Made by a program: the position numbers and the translations under genes
In this document: positions 46,301 to 58,535 of the stretch, piece by piece
How positions within the stretch are numbered: position 1 is the stretch's first letter
How the letters are laid out: every line of letters starts with the position of its first letter
Origin: Litsea cubeba
Taxonomy: Eukaryota; Streptophyta; Magnoliopsida; Laurales; Lauraceae
DNA: 64,000 nt
Direction of reading: 5' to 3'
Assembly (NCBI GenBank): GCA_012931725.1
Contig: CM022946.1
Span: 79,331,906 to 79,395,905, forward strand
The notes under the pieces: generated by a model
What the model was told of the DNA's origin: nothing
Seen by the model: the letters and a program-made list of their open reading frames with translations, nothing else
The model's database searches: none

Positions 46301-47245
46301 CCTCAGTGAAGGCTAAGATGCTCTCCAAACCATGCTCTAGGGTCTCAAGCTCCCAAAATCACAAAACCCCCAAATAGCTCATGGAAAAACCCTAAAAATC
46401 CAATCCATTGTAAACCTCCATGAAAACCCATTGCATAAATGACAAAACCCTTCAAAATGGTTTGGAAAACAAAGATTTGGAGAAGGAAATCCATTGCTCA
46501 CCTTATAAAAGCTCAACCCAAGAAGAAGTGCATGGAAAGGTGGTCTCTCCTAGCTCAAAACTCTTGCAAAAGACATCTATGGAAAGCTTGGAGAGAGGAG
46601 AAGAAAATGGGAAGCTCAAATCTCCCTTTAGCATCAAGGGACAAGAGATGCATGAGGAGAGAGAAAAGGGGGCTGGGAGAAACCCTAACCCCTCTCTTGT
46701 TGCAGGAAATGAGAGAATGGGAGAAGAGAAGAGAGACCCAATGGCTTTATAAAGGCTAAATGGGCTGGGCCCCATGGGCCCCAAACTTCACAAGGCTGAA
46801 GCTAACATTTGCGGGTCCCGAACGAAAACGACGAAGAAGACAAAAATGATCGGCGAAATATCTACTTTCCAAAAAGTATATTTTCCCCAATTTCTGAAAT
46901 TTTCGAAATTCATGGACAGATTTAGTGAAAATGTCATTTTTGCCCATTTTTTCCTCGAAAAACGTGATTTCTGAGTATCAAATCGAAATGATCAAAACAT
47001 GAAAGTTGTTAAACTTCATAAAATAAGTCGAAATACACCAAATCCAGAATTTTTAGAAATCCGAAGTAATTTCCCATAAAGATACAAATCATAAAGGCCG
47101 GGTCAAACCAAAGTCAACGGTCTTCAAGGCTATGGAAAAACCCAACCAAACTCGAAAACAAGGTCAACTGAATCAAATCTCACTTAACAAGCTAAACCAC
47201 GATTAAAACAATGCTAAACAAAAGGACTGGGGTTGGGATCTTACA
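43392..47245 (-). mobile_element. Element B 5' LTR
   Basis: Right copy, about 99.7% identical to 37407-41259 by eye. Palindromic cassette at 45811-45864, TATA at 46746-46751. It ends on the minus strand at TGTAAGATCCC, directly against the CTGCC duplication. Confidence 0.92.
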
Positions 47246-47250
47246 CTGCC

Positions 47251-47840
47251 GGAGCCATTCTGTAGGGTGCAATAGATATCGTAGCGGTCCCCGGTAACAA
47301 CTCAATAGTGAACTCTATCTCTCTGATGGTGGTAATCCTGGTATCTCTTCCGAAAAAATATCCAAAAATTCGCAAACAATTGGGATCTCCTCCACCCCTT
47401 GGGACCGTTTATCCTCCGTGATAAATGCCAAATAGGCCTCACAACCACTTCTTAGAAGTCTATCAGCCTTCAACGCTGAAATAAACCCTGCACTAGGATT
47501 ACTCCTCTCTCCCCAAAATGACACCCCTGCTTGGGTCTCCTCTAACTTAAAAGTTAGGGTCTTATGGAAGCAATCCATAGTAGCATGGTATCTTGCTAAC
47601 CAATCCATCCCTAGGATGACATCAAAATCTGACATCTCCAATAAAATGAAATCTGCCGGTAATACTACTTCTCCTATTTTGACTGGACAACTAGAGTAAA
47701 AAGTCCTACAAATAACTTCCTTATCTAATGGGGTAGTCATAGTCAAAATGAAACTCAACTCTCTAGCATGCGTATCAATCAACTTGGCAAATTATGGAGA
47801 TATAAATGAATGGGTTGAGCCAGGGTCGAACAGAACCCTA
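47251..47840 (-). pseudogene. Element A protease and PR-RT linker (broken)
   Basis: An aspartic protease frame. The expected D-S/T-G triad reads DPG, in FDPGSTHSFISP (about 47810-47840), with the middle residue changed. An in-frame TAA (47792-47794) follows. The frame then continues with DFDVILGMDWLARY, a typical protease C-terminal block of chromoviruses, to a frameshift near 47315. After the shift the text REIEFTIELLPGT runs to the insertion point of element B, and the RT continues at 37406. Confidence 0.82.
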
Positions 47841-49172
47841 GCCTCAAATCCACAAACAAGAAGTGTACCTTCTACTACGTTGCCTGTTGCCTCTGCATCA
47901 GCTCTGTTGACATCATACAGTTGTGCCCTCTGGTGTGCATTGTTCTGCCCTTGTTGTTGTCTGCCCTGCTGTGCATTTCTGTTTTGATTCTGAGGTCGCT
48001 GATTCTGATTCTGATTTTGCCCTTGCTGACGGCCCGGTTGTTGCTGTTGTGGCCTATACTGCTGTTGTGGTCCCTGTTGCTGTAGTGGCCTTGCCTGATT
48101 CTGGACTACTAACGGATTCTGAGGTGGCGCCTGACGCTATGCTCCTTGCTGCTGTCTATTCTGTTTTTTTGGCCTCGGGCATTCCCTCATTTGGTGGTTC
48201 ATAGAACCACATCTAAAGCATGCTCTTGTAACAAGACGACAGTTGGTACTCTCATGATTCTTCCCACAATGGATACAAACCACTGGATTCTGCGCGTTTT
48301 GCTCCTGCCTTGGCCTCTTATTCTGATTGTTCCTCTGCTGATTGTTCTGCTGCTGGTGGCCCTGACCCTTTCCTTGAACTCTGAGAATCTTGTTGTGGAA
48401 GTTCTCAAACTTATAGGCTCTCTTGACAGCTTCCTCAAATGTGGTGGGTGACACTACCCCGGTGGCATCTCTCGCAATGATAGGATGAAGTCCCTCAAGG
48501 AACTTTGTTATCCTTTTCTCCACTGTATCTACCAACTTTGGAGCATATCGGGACAATCTCTCAAACTTGGTGAGGTATTCGAGGACTGTCATATTTCCTT
48601 GTACGAGTTGTTGAAACTCGGCTGCCTTTTGCTTCTTCACATGTGCCGGTACATATTTGTCTCCAAACTGTTTCTTGAAGTTAGTCCATTGTTGTGCATC
48701 TGCTGTTGTTCTGTATCCTGCCTTAATGGTCTTCCACCATATATCTGCCAAGCATGTGAACATGGATGTGGCAAGTTGCACTTGTTCCTTGCCTGTACAT
48801 GTGAAGATCTCTAAGATGTTTTCTGTGTGTTTGAGCCAATCATCTACAATCATTGGATCTTCTGTCCCAGCAAACTCTTTCGGGCCTCTTTTTTCTGAAG
48901 CGTTCGTACAGTACATTGGGGTCATTTACCCTATTGTTGACCACACCTGGTGGTGCAATTGGAATCTGTTCTGGTCTCCTCTCTAACACACCCAATAACT
49001 GTGCCTGCACTCGAGCCATCTCCCTTGAATGATCTTCGTCCTTCTTAGCCATTTGTTCTTGTAATTTGGTTTGTGTTTCATGTGCTTGTGCTTGGAGTCT
49101 GGCCTGGTTTTCATTGGCCTGACATTGCTGGTCTAACATGGCCTGCATCATTTGTTGAAATTGATTCTGCAT
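47841..49172 (-). pseudogene. gag: Element A gag (frameshifted, with internal stop)
   Basis: Starts at the ATG 49172 with a Gln-rich, helix-prone N-terminus (MQNQFQQMMQ). A frameshift near 48900 is followed by the retrotransposon gag core (WLKHTENILEIF, FLEGLHPIIA). Next come two CCHC knuckles, CIHCGKNHESTNC and CFRCGSMNHQMREC. A TAG at 48137-48139 interrupts the same frame, which then runs through a Gln/Asn-rich linker (47870-48136) into the protease. Confidence 0.87.
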
Positions 49173-49411
49173 ATTGATATCCTGTGTATCATTTGTAATA
49201 GGCTCTATGATTTCACTATTACTAGCAATGTGATTATCGCTTGCTGCTCATTTGCGAGGTGGCATAACGCTGCAAAACAAATTGTTAGCATAGAAAATCA
49301 AGCACAGGGTGGTTACACATTGCTCACACGATTCTATCTAACGAGAGTTAAACGAATCCTCGCCAGGTCCTTAAGATTTCTAGTTTGTTTTAATTGCCTG
49401 AAACATGTCCC

Positions 49412-49423
49412 GCTCTGATACCA
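49412..49423 (-). promoter_or_regulatory. Element A primer-binding site
   Basis: The minus strand reads TGGTATCAGAGC, four bases from the LTR end at 49428. The leader to gag is about 240 bp. Confidence 0.9.
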
Positions 49424-49427
49424 GTCC

Positions 49428-49928
49428 TATCGCGACCACGGACCGGGTCATGAGCCTAATCCGGGATCCGACGAGTGATGCCGCGCCACGTGCATCTCTT
49501 TGGCTAATCCGCACACGGAATTAAGAAAAATATTTATCCGTGCACGTGATTTCCCACAAGATTCCGCGGTGAGGATTATCCATAGATATCATCTCACATA
49601 TAAACATATCAAACATATATTCGAGATTGCAGAAGCGTGTAGTAAATCATACTAGTGCTATTTCATTCCATAGACAAGATATCAGAATGACCAATGATCA
49701 TAAGCATACTCCCCAAAAGTAAGGTTAAATGTATATACAAAAGATCAATTGATTAGTTGCCCCAAAATAATGGTCAACAAAGACCAATACATGACAAAAG
49801 AATAAACCCAAAAGATGTTGAATAACAACTCCCAAAACTTGACGCATCTCTAAGCTTGACCGAATGTCTACATGACAACGTCAGCTTGCCACTCAATTAC
49901 TCGCTGCAGTTCATCAACCGCCTCCTAA
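49428..49928 (-). mobile_element. Element A 5' LTR, PBS-side 500 bp
   Basis: Aligns with 11928-12428 at roughly 94%. The terminal TG has become TA on the plus-strand view. Homology stops after CCGCCTCCT at 49928, where the Athila-2 LTR begins. The remaining ~2.6 kb must lie right of the window. Confidence 0.85.
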
Positions 49929-52507
49929 TTGGTCCCCAAGTGTAGGGTACGATTGTAGTAATAATCTGGTAAATCCAGGTCGATCCACAGGGAGCAATGT
50001 TTTTCAAGAAACCTTTCAACTTTAACCTATCCTAAATAAACACTAAATCTGGCCTAAATAGAAACTAATTAAATTAGATAACTAAATATAAAAATTTTCA
50101 TTACAATGCTTTCCAAAAATAAAAGAACTATTGTCATAAAGGAAACCTAAACTAAGCAATCCTAAAATATCTAAAAACCTGCAAAAGAACACACAAATCA
50201 AACGACCAGTTTAATATAAAAAAAATCAAAATAAAATTTTTAAATTAGATCCTACTTACCAAAATCAATTTTTATGCAAATATGAATGATCTATAATGCC
50301 CTAAATGCTAACAATGCAATTTTATACAAGTTTCTAACTATATGATGCATGCTGTAAAAAATTCTAAGTATGGAAACTGTTGCGCAGCCCTGTTTTCACT
50401 GGACTGTACAACTGGCCTAAGATGGTGTGAACCTAAATCTAATGGCTGAGATCAATAGTCTGATGATGCATGAACACAAAAAAAAAATCGAAAAAGGACT
50501 TAAAACGAAAAAGATATAATCACCTAAAGATGCCTACTTGAACTGTTTTGTTGCTGAAATCTGAACGCAGATTTACCAACTACCCCTGTTTGAGCCTCTG
50601 GTTGACATGGTTCCCGAGGTTATTTTGGCTGAGATTCTGGGGTTTCAAAGTCCAATTACCATACTTTAGATCTGCTATTTTGTGGACAAGAATATTAACG
50701 TTTACCTGGTTTTCAAATCGTGCACTTTTGTAACCCAGTTGGGTCAATTCTGCTGAACTGTGCATGATTTTTCACTATTCACTTGTCAGATCCGAATTTA
50801 GTGTGTCTAATCAGTTGATAATCTTGTGATTTCAGCAACAAAAACTTGTTCTAATGCAATTTCTAAATATGAAGTATACACAAAGACACTTTCTAACCAT
50901 ATATCATGCAAATAACAAGAATAGAAAGTTTCTACTAAACATAGAAAGATGCAAGTTGAGTTTTTAAATCTAGAATTTGTAAATAGAAAAAGAAATTAAG
51001 AATATTAACTTGAAAATAACAACAAAAGGGGTGGAAAGAAAATAAAAAGCGGAAAAGTAGTACCAAAGATCTAGAATCTAGACAATCCTACAAGTATTGA
51101 CAATGCGATGATAATGTCCTCTCTTCTCAGAGTAGGAAAAAATATAATGCAAGTGATTATTTGATGTCTCTCGACTTTTGATATTTTTATTTTATTTTCA
51201 AACCCTTGATCTAATCATGTGAAATATTGTCTCCAATCAAAACACATAAAAGAAATAAAATAAGAAAATTAAATCACTTACATAGAAAGTTGCAAAATCA
51301 ATCCAAGTAGTGTCTTTTTTTCCTTGATCTTGAAATACAAAAAAATTAAGATTATTCTCTCTTCATCATTCTCTCAACATGATCTCTCAACCTATGTCTA
51401 AAGAATTAGGAGGAAAGAAGAAGAAGAAAGGGCTTTAGAGAGAAAGGTGGATGGGAGTAGAATCGAGAGAGAGACCCCAAAATTGCTACCAAAAGTCTTG
51501 CACAAAGTGATATCCTCCAACCCCTTTGGCTAGACCCTTTTTTTATAATCTCTGATGTCCCTATGTTTGGTAACACACCTCCTCCATCTTGGATTGATTT
51601 CCAAGCAATCCTCCTATTTTGGTCAACAATTTAAACTTCAATTGATTTCTTGTCCTTGTGGTCCAATTTTTTCCATCTTGGGTTCCTCAAAAGATCTTTA
51701 AGATTGCTTCTTGATTTCCTTCTTGGTCTTTGTCTCCTTCTTGATTAGATTTCTTCTTCCACAAGTTTGACTTTGTAGAGATCTCCTTCCAATACAAAAC
51801 TTGCCATCCACCCACGTTGTTTTTCCATATATCCATAATATATAATTCCAAGTGGACTTAACTCCTTTGTATTAGGTGGAAGCTTCTTTAAAAGCTCTTT
51901 CACAACCAAGACACATTCATCTAACCATCGTGGTCCCACCAATCATGTAAATCTTCTTGGGATATATTTATATAAAATTCCATGTGTGGGCCATAAAGCA
52001 CTAAGAACTTCCTTGCATTTTATGGAGATCTTCTTGCTTTTCTTTACAAGTTTGATGAGTTTCCCATGCTTGCACATCTGACTTTCCCTTGGCCCCTCTC
52101 CTCAAACTTCATCAATGTGGGTCCCATGTTGATTTTTCCTACAAATTGAAAGAAATTAATTAATCACATATAATAAAAATAAACATGAATTATGCATGGG
52201 ACCCTACATGCCTAATGATGCACCCAAATGACAAACTTTCCAAAAAATAGCACATGGTGCCAAAAATAGCAAGTATGCATTGATGAAGCCAAAAACTAAT
52301 TTTGGGGTGATGAATGAGATGAAAAATCCTAATTTCACAAAAGTCATGCAGTTCAATGAATTTTGACCAATTCTGACCATTTTCCTAAAAATATCCCCAA
52401 ATACATGTAATCATGAAATTAAGGGCAATTCTATGCAATTAAACCTAATTAAGTCCACAAAAGCTCATGAAATGATGATCTAATGACCTAATTTTGTGGA
52501 CTTATCA
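49929..52507 (-). mobile_element. Athila-2 3' LTR
   Basis: On the minus strand it starts TGATAAGTCC at 52507 and ends near 49929-49932 in TTGGGGACCA. Near its end the minus strand reads CTCCCTGTGGATCGACCTGG and TATTACTACAATCG, matching the end of the Athila-1 LTR. About 2.58 kb. Small open frames (for example 51745-51942) are not supported. The exact left boundary is uncertain by about 3 bp. Confidence 0.82.
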
Positions 52508-54036
52508 CACCCCTCAACTAGCTTTTTGCTAGTCCCTTAGCAAAATAAGCGACAAGGAATAAAAATCACTAAACTAATACTAAGGAAAATAAATTAATGC
52601 ATAAACTATAAATGAAAAACATCATTTTTGCTGGCACTCTCGACTGCATTTAGCATGTGCAGTAAGCCCTTAAACCCTTAGGTTCCCCCTAGTAGACGAG
52701 TTGTGCCTCGTGAGGGTTTGCAGTGAATATACCCACAAAATTCTTTTTTTTTTCAATCCAAAGTAGAAACCTAACAAAACCATGGGAACGTTTCCAAAAG
52801 AAAATTTACAAACACCGGATTTTCTCAATTCTTGGAATTATTTTTTTTTCAAAGGAAAATCTTAAATTAGGTTAAAAAGTCTCATCTTTTGGTCAAAAAT
52901 TCTCGAAATCATGCTGAATTGATTGTGCATGGTGATAAGTGCGTATACGAAAAAAAATAGGTATCAAATGATCCACCAAAAATTTCCGTGAAAACGATTT
53001 TTTATCCAAAATTTTGGGCCACCTAACCTTAGCAAAGTAAAAAAAGCCTTCCTCTCAAAGCGACCATGACTGCTTTCGCACTACTTTTTTTTTTTCAAAG
53101 GCCGCAATTTTTATGAGTTTTTTTTTTTTTTTTTTGCAAACACACACATGTGACTGTGCAATGCCTAGGTCCCTTAAGCTCTCTAACTAACCCATGTAAT
53201 GAGCATTAGGCCAATGACTCCCAAGTCAGATGTCTTTAGGGCACTAGGTATGTAAATACTCTACGGGCTTACTGGCTCGGGTTAAAAAGGCTACGAACCC
53301 AAACTAGTCACACAACTTTTTATTCTTTTCAAAACTTATAACTAACACTTTTTTTTTACGGTCCCAAAACAATAGGCAGCCCTTTTCATGTGCCCGAATT
53401 AACTCAACGGTTTGTGGCTGATCAAACCACCCATATGAGCCAGGAAACTCTGAAACTAAGGGTCGGTTTTCCATCATATTTTCAATCCAAACGTCTAAGA
53501 AAACGGAAATCATAGCTTCACATTCGAAAACCCTAAAAACGTATACAGACTATGTAAAAGTGAGGGATCAAATTTCAGCACTTTTCCAAAAATCCTTTCC
53601 TTAAACAAAACAATGAACCATTATGTTTTTTTTCTTGCCCAAAGCTCCAAAAATTCCAAACTTCGAGGTATATTCGTTTTATAAAAATTCTCTCGAAATT
53701 CCCTTTTTTTTTTCAAAACCCTAAAAACAAAAAAAAAATTAAAATTTTTTTTAATTAAACAAAGAGGTGTATAACTTTTGTCTAAAGATGGACAAGTGTG
53801 CTTGTTCCTACCCCCCAACCTAGCATGACCATCGTCCTCGATGTTTAAATGAATGAAATGCAATGACGTATGAAACATGAGGATGAAAAATATCGGAGGG
53901 TAAAGTGAAGAAGTCACCTGGGATACTGCAGATTTCCCGTGAATCTGTCCAAAATGAGGCAAAATACACAAAAACAAAGCAGGAAGATCTATTTACATAT
54001 GTACACAAAGTTGATCGCTGTCAGATCTAACGCTCG
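52508..54036 (-). other. Athila-2 PPT and 3' non-coding region
   Basis: The minus strand reads TTGAGGGGTG just before the LTR (52508-52517). The rest aligns in places with 24758-26231 of Athila-1, for example the block around GTTGTGCCTCGTGAGGGTTT (about 52700). Several T-runs (about 53081-53135) and an A-run are present. No envelope-like frame is seen; the frame 53977-53621 has no family features. Confidence 0.75.
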
Positions 54037-55665
54037 TCAGTCCTGATAGTCAGGACTAATCAGAGGTAAAATAGTGTCCTCTGAATCAAATGGCTCCAAG
54101 AATGGTTTTAGACGTTGTCCATTCACTTTGAAAACCGAACCATCCTTGGGATTCTCTAACTCAACCACCTCGTGTGGAAAAACATGCTTAACACTAAAGG
54201 GGCCACTCCATCGAGATCTCAACTTCCCAGGAAAGAGATGCAAACGAGAATTGTAAAGAAGAACTTTTTGTGACCGGTGAAAAGTTTTTCTAAGAATGTT
54301 TTTATCATGGAAAACCTTGGTCCTTTCTTTGTAAATACGAGAATTTTGATAAGCCTCATTGCGAATCTCTTCCAATTCATTCATTTGGAATTTCCTCTTA
54401 ATTCCAGCTTTCTCCATATCAAAGTTTAGCTGCTTTAGTGCCCAATATGCTTTATGTTCCAATTCCACCGGAAGGTGGCAAGCTTTCCCATAAATCAGTC
54501 TGTATGGAGACATGCCTATTGGAGTTTTGAATGCAGTGCGGTAAACCAATAACGCATCGTTTAGTCGAAGTGACCAACCTTTGCGAGTAGGGTTTACTGT
54601 GGTCTCTAATATACGTTTGATTTCTCGATTCGAGACCTCAACTTGCCCACTAGTCTGTGGATGATAGGGCGTAGCCACTTTGTGTGTAACTCCGTATGTT
54701 TTAAACAAAGCCTCGATTACACGATTACAGAAGTGGGTACCTCCATCACTAATGATGGCTCGTGGGGTCCTGAATCTAGAAAATATGTGCTCCTTTAGAA
54801 ATTTCTTGACAACATTAGCATCATTTGTCCGACATGGGATAGCTTCAATCCACTTGGACACATAATCAACAGCTACTAAAATATAGAGATAACCAAAACT
54901 CGGGGGGAACGGGCCCATGAAATCTATTCCCCATACATCAAACAACTCAATGATCAAAATTGGATTCAGGGGCATCATGTTCCTTCTTGAAACAGAACCC
55001 AATTTTTGACAGTTTTCACAAGACTTGCAATATTCATGAACATCTCTAAAAAGGGTGGGCCAGTAAAAACCGCATTGCAGAATCTTAAAGGCAGTTTTTT
55101 AGAAGAGAAATGGCCCCCACAGGCCTGTGAATGACAAAAGGAGATGACACTGTTTTGCTCATCATCTGGCACACACCTCCTAATGATTTGGTCTGGGCAG
55201 TATTTAAACAAAAATGGGTCATCCCAGAAAAAATGCCGGACCTCAGAAAAGAATTTATTCCTATCTTGCTTTTTCCAATGTTCTGGGACTATGCCTGTAG
55301 CAAGATAGTTGGCAATGTCTGCATACCAGGGAAGTTGGGATACTGCAAACAGTTGTTCGTCAGGGAAGTTGTCCTGGATGGGTGTGGATTCCAAAGATTC
55401 ATAAATGACAAGTCGTGATAGATGATCCGCAACTACATTTTTTACTCCCTTTTTATCTTGGATTTCAATATCAAATTCCTGGAGTAGAAGGATGCAACGA
55501 ATGAGACGCGGTTTTGCATCCTTCTTAGAAAGAAGGTATTTCAACGCTGAATGATCGGTGAACACAATGATCTTGGATCCTAGCAAGTACGAACGGAATT
55601 TGTCTAGCGCAAAGACCACGGCTAATAATTCTTTCTCTGTGGTGGAGTAATTGATCTGTGCGCTA
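54037..55665 (-). pseudogene. Athila-2 RNase H C-terminus and integrase (frameshifted)
   Basis: The minus strand resumes RNase H right after the solo LTR with INYSTTEKELLAVV and FTDHSALKYL. It runs through the zinc region (FCHSQACGGHF) to a shift near 55090 and another near 55000. It then reads the integrase core with VWGIDFMGPF, ISDGGTHFCN and GQVEVSNREIK (D-D-E residues present). The end LPLISPDYQD and stop at 54037 correspond to the end of Athila-1 pol. Confidence 0.88.
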
Positions 55666-56098
55666 TGTAACACCCCAACCCGCCTTAATCTCATTTTAGA
55701 GTTAATTAATTTAGATTAATTGCTTAATGGATGTTTTGGTTGTGATTGGACTTGATAGGTAGAATTAGTGGGGTTTGACCATTTACTAGGTAGATTATGA
55801 CTTTTGGAGTGCTTTGGGTTTTGTGTGTACTTGGAGATTTTTGGGTTTTTAATGCATTGCATAGAGCATTTCATGGGCCTCAACTTTCATGCTTTGACCC
55901 AATTAATTCGGATCCATTTAGGCCCATTCCCAGCCCATTCATTTAACCCAGGCCCTTATTTGAAATTTCAGTCCTTTTTGTGGACTTGTATGTAGTGCAG
56001 GAAAAAAAAAATGGGCTTAAAACCCTTACCCAGCCATTTTTCTTTCTTCTCCTCTCATTTCTTCTCCATTTCCAGCTGGGAGCTATTCTTCTCCTTGT

Positions 56099-56132
56099 CT
56101 TCTTCTTCTTCTTCTTCTTCTTCTTCTTCTTT
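56099..56132. repeat. CTT/TTC microsatellite
   Basis: About eleven TTC units in the promoter-proximal third of the solo LTR. Confidence 0.9.
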
Positions 56133-56717
56133 CACCCCTAGCATCAACCATGACTCCTAGCATGAGTAGAAGCTAGCCACCACTTCATCTTCTCCACCAA
56201 GACAACATCTTCCAAGCTCAAGCATCCACTCATCTTTCTTTCTTCTTGCTTTTGGTAAGCTTTTTCTTCACTAAGCATTTCCATTTGATTTCCTTCATCC
56301 TTGGAAAGCTACAAATCATGTATGCATCATCTCCTTCCTCATTCATTTCATTCATTTTCATTTTCACCATTTTTAGGGCATTGAGCTTTCATATTTGGGG
56401 ATTTTCGAGTTTAACAAGGATTAGGTGTGAGAGTTAGCTTCCAAGCACCAAGGCAAGTTAAACTTACATGTGTATATGCATGCTTCATTATTTGATTCAT
56501 GAATGTATGAAATCTTGTGTAGACACCCATCTCTTGCTCAAAAATGGTTTTCTTGTGGATGATTCTTCTTGTTAATGTATATGGGTTTATTGATGGTTTT
56601 GATGAGCATTTTGGAAGCTCAAAGATACCCATTTGTTGTGGTTTAAAACCAAGAAGAATGCCTTGAATGGCTTGGAAGGAAACAAGGAAGTTTCAGATTT
56701 TCGGACCCAGGATTTGA

Positions 56718-56862
56718 CAGTTCGCTCGAGCGAGCGTGAGTGAATGCTCGAGCGAAGGGCCCTCTGGGAGAGTTCGCTCGAGCGAACTCTCGGTCCGGTC
56801 GAGCGAACAGCCCTCTGTCTGGGGTCCGCTCGAGCGAACATCTGAACGCTCGAGCGAACCTG
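56718..56862. repeat. TCGCTCGAGCGA palindromic cassette in solo LTR
   Basis: Six palindrome units related to GTTCGCTCGAGCGAAC or GCTCGAGCGAA, at about 56720, 56746, 56772, 56796 (variant GGTCGAGCGAAC), 56826 and 56846. Spacers contain a repeated CCCTCTG. They lie 1.05-1.20 kb from the LTR start. Confidence 0.88.
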
Positions 56863-58535
56863 ATACCTGCAGTATGCAGATTTTCCAATGACCATAACTT
56901 TTCAACCGTAAGTCCGTTTTTAGAGATCTACATACCGTTGGAAAGCTCATGATGTGTAGAACCCAACAAAAGTGATTTTATTTGATTTGAGCCTTGGAAA
57001 AGATTATATGTTGGATTTTACATAATTGTGACAAATGGACGTTTCCATGAGCAGGACATTGGACCGTAGCTTGTTCTAGTTGATTGGCCTGATAGATGGA
57101 CCTGTAGGATGTGCACCCTGAACTTTTATCATGACCACTGAGTTTGTTTAATTGTGGATATGGATTGAGCACCCGTACCCACAAAAGGGGCATTGTGTTC
57201 TTCAGATTGTAACCGTGCCAAATGTGTTCTATTAAGGGATTCGACATCCAAATTATGTAACGCCAAGGGGTTCCTTGTAGCCCGGTAATGTCGGACTCTT
57301 AATACTACCCGAGTTGGACGGTGACGACAACATGTGTTCCCAAGACCGTAGGCTTGGCTTGAGTTCTGTCTTGATTCCGATTATGATATTTATGTACATG
57401 CATTGCATTCCGTTTCCAGTATTCTAGTATGACTTGATCATGCTTCTGTTTGGTTATGTATTTTCTGTTATACATCTGTTATATTACATTTATTTCTGTC
57501 TTTGTTCAGCATATTTCAGTAAGTCCCGATTTGTTATCTATATGTCCTGTATATGTCCTATATCTGATTATACTGTCCTGCACCTGCTCTGTTGTATGTA
57601 TATTGCACTCTATGAGTCGGCACCACTAAGCTTCGACCCTATCTAAGTCGGACCCGGCTAAGTGTGGGTTTAGTAAACTTCTGGCCCTCTGCAGATGGGA
57701 ATATATTCTCAGGGTTTACCGGCACCCTAGGTCTACGATGGAGAATTCTGGGTACCTCTGTCTCCTAGTAGCACCACCTCGTCCTGTCCTGATATTCTGC
57801 TCTCATTTTATTTTCATGTTATATGATTAACTTGAGAGAACTTAGCCTATGTGGTTGTGCCAACTAGTACTGTTAATATGTTATTCTGTTATCTGTGACT
57901 CGTATGTCTCATACTAATTCATGCACTAATATGCCTAGTGATTATTCCTTGATCTCTTATGATTTATACCTGTCTGACTATTCATTTGATACATGTTATA
58001 TGGAGTGTATATGTTTGTCTTGCTTAGCTTAGTCTAATGGTGCTACACTTGGCGTTACAGGTGAATACATCGACGCCACTGCCCCGGAGATCCTTGAGGA
58101 AGAGGAACCTCCACTTAGCGTAGCAAAGTGGACTCCTGATGATGTCTTTTAGACATCCGTACGAGGAGATTGGACGTTAAATGAACCACTGACCGTGGCT
58201 AGGATTGCCACATCTTTTGTATTAACTTATAAACTTGTTAGTTTTGGGATTGTAAACTTAATTAACTTACTTCTTCTCTCTCTACCTCTTGAACTTGAAT
58301 CTTTAAATCTATGCTCATGGACCCTTATGCTCTATATCTTGATGATTGTGTTATGTTAATTGGATATCTATTTCACAGATTTATACAGGCATGTTGAAAA
58401 ATATAAACCTCACACGTGATATCCTGTGGGTAAATTCCGTACATGGGGACCTAGAGTCAATGAGTTGACTCGAATTTCCACGCGGGCGTGTGTCGCGCCT
58501 CGGGATGTGTGAAATCTCGAGCTCGGGGCGTGACA

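Larger units (their letters stand above)
37407..47245 (-). mobile_element. Element B: non-coding chromovirus-type LTR element (LARD-like)
   Basis: LTRs 37407-41259 (3,853 bp) and 43392-47245 (3,854 bp) flank only 2.13 kb of internal sequence. The duplication CTGCC is perfect (37402-37406 and 47246-47250). On the minus strand the LTR starts TGTAAGATCCC and ends GGGGCGTGACA. PBS and PPT are intact. The LTRs differ by about twelve substitutions and three single-base length changes (about 0.3%), so it moved recently despite having no coding capacity. Proteins must have come from a related element. LTRs longer than the interior and the lack of gag-pol fit the LARD idea. Confidence 0.93.
11928..49928 (-). 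mobile_element. Element A: Tekay/Del-like chromovirus (Ty3/gypsy), minus strand, host of nested insertions
   Basis: The order on the minus strand is 5' LTR (49928 down to 49428, cut at its outer end), PBS, gag, protease, RT, RNase H, integrase with C-terminal chromodomain, PPT and 3' LTR (34609 down to 11928). Nested inside are copia (13274-32792) and element B (37407-47245). The 3' LTR adds up to about 3.16 kb without the copia. The first 500 bp of the two LTRs differ at roughly 28-30 positions by eye (about 6%), so it is the oldest datable element of the stack. It is not functional: stops and frameshifts occur in gag, PR and pol. Confidence 0.88.
55666..58535 (+). mobile_element. Solo chromovirus LTR inside Athila-2
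   Basis: 2,870 bp from TGTAACACCCC to GGGGCGTGACA, with no internal region. Target repeats are CGCTA (55661-55665) and TGCTA (58536-58540), four of five matching. It interrupts Athila-2 between RNase H codons. The LTR holds a CTT microsatellite, a palindromic cassette and the phrase GAGTCGGCACCACTAAGCTT (57613) that is shared, inverted, with element A's LTR. The open frames inside (for example 56587-56952 over the cassette) are not genes. Confidence 0.88.

Noticed and set aside
56587..56952. Arg/Ser-rich frames over the solo LTR cassette
   Set aside because: Several overlapping frames are produced by the CTCGAG palindrome repeat itself.
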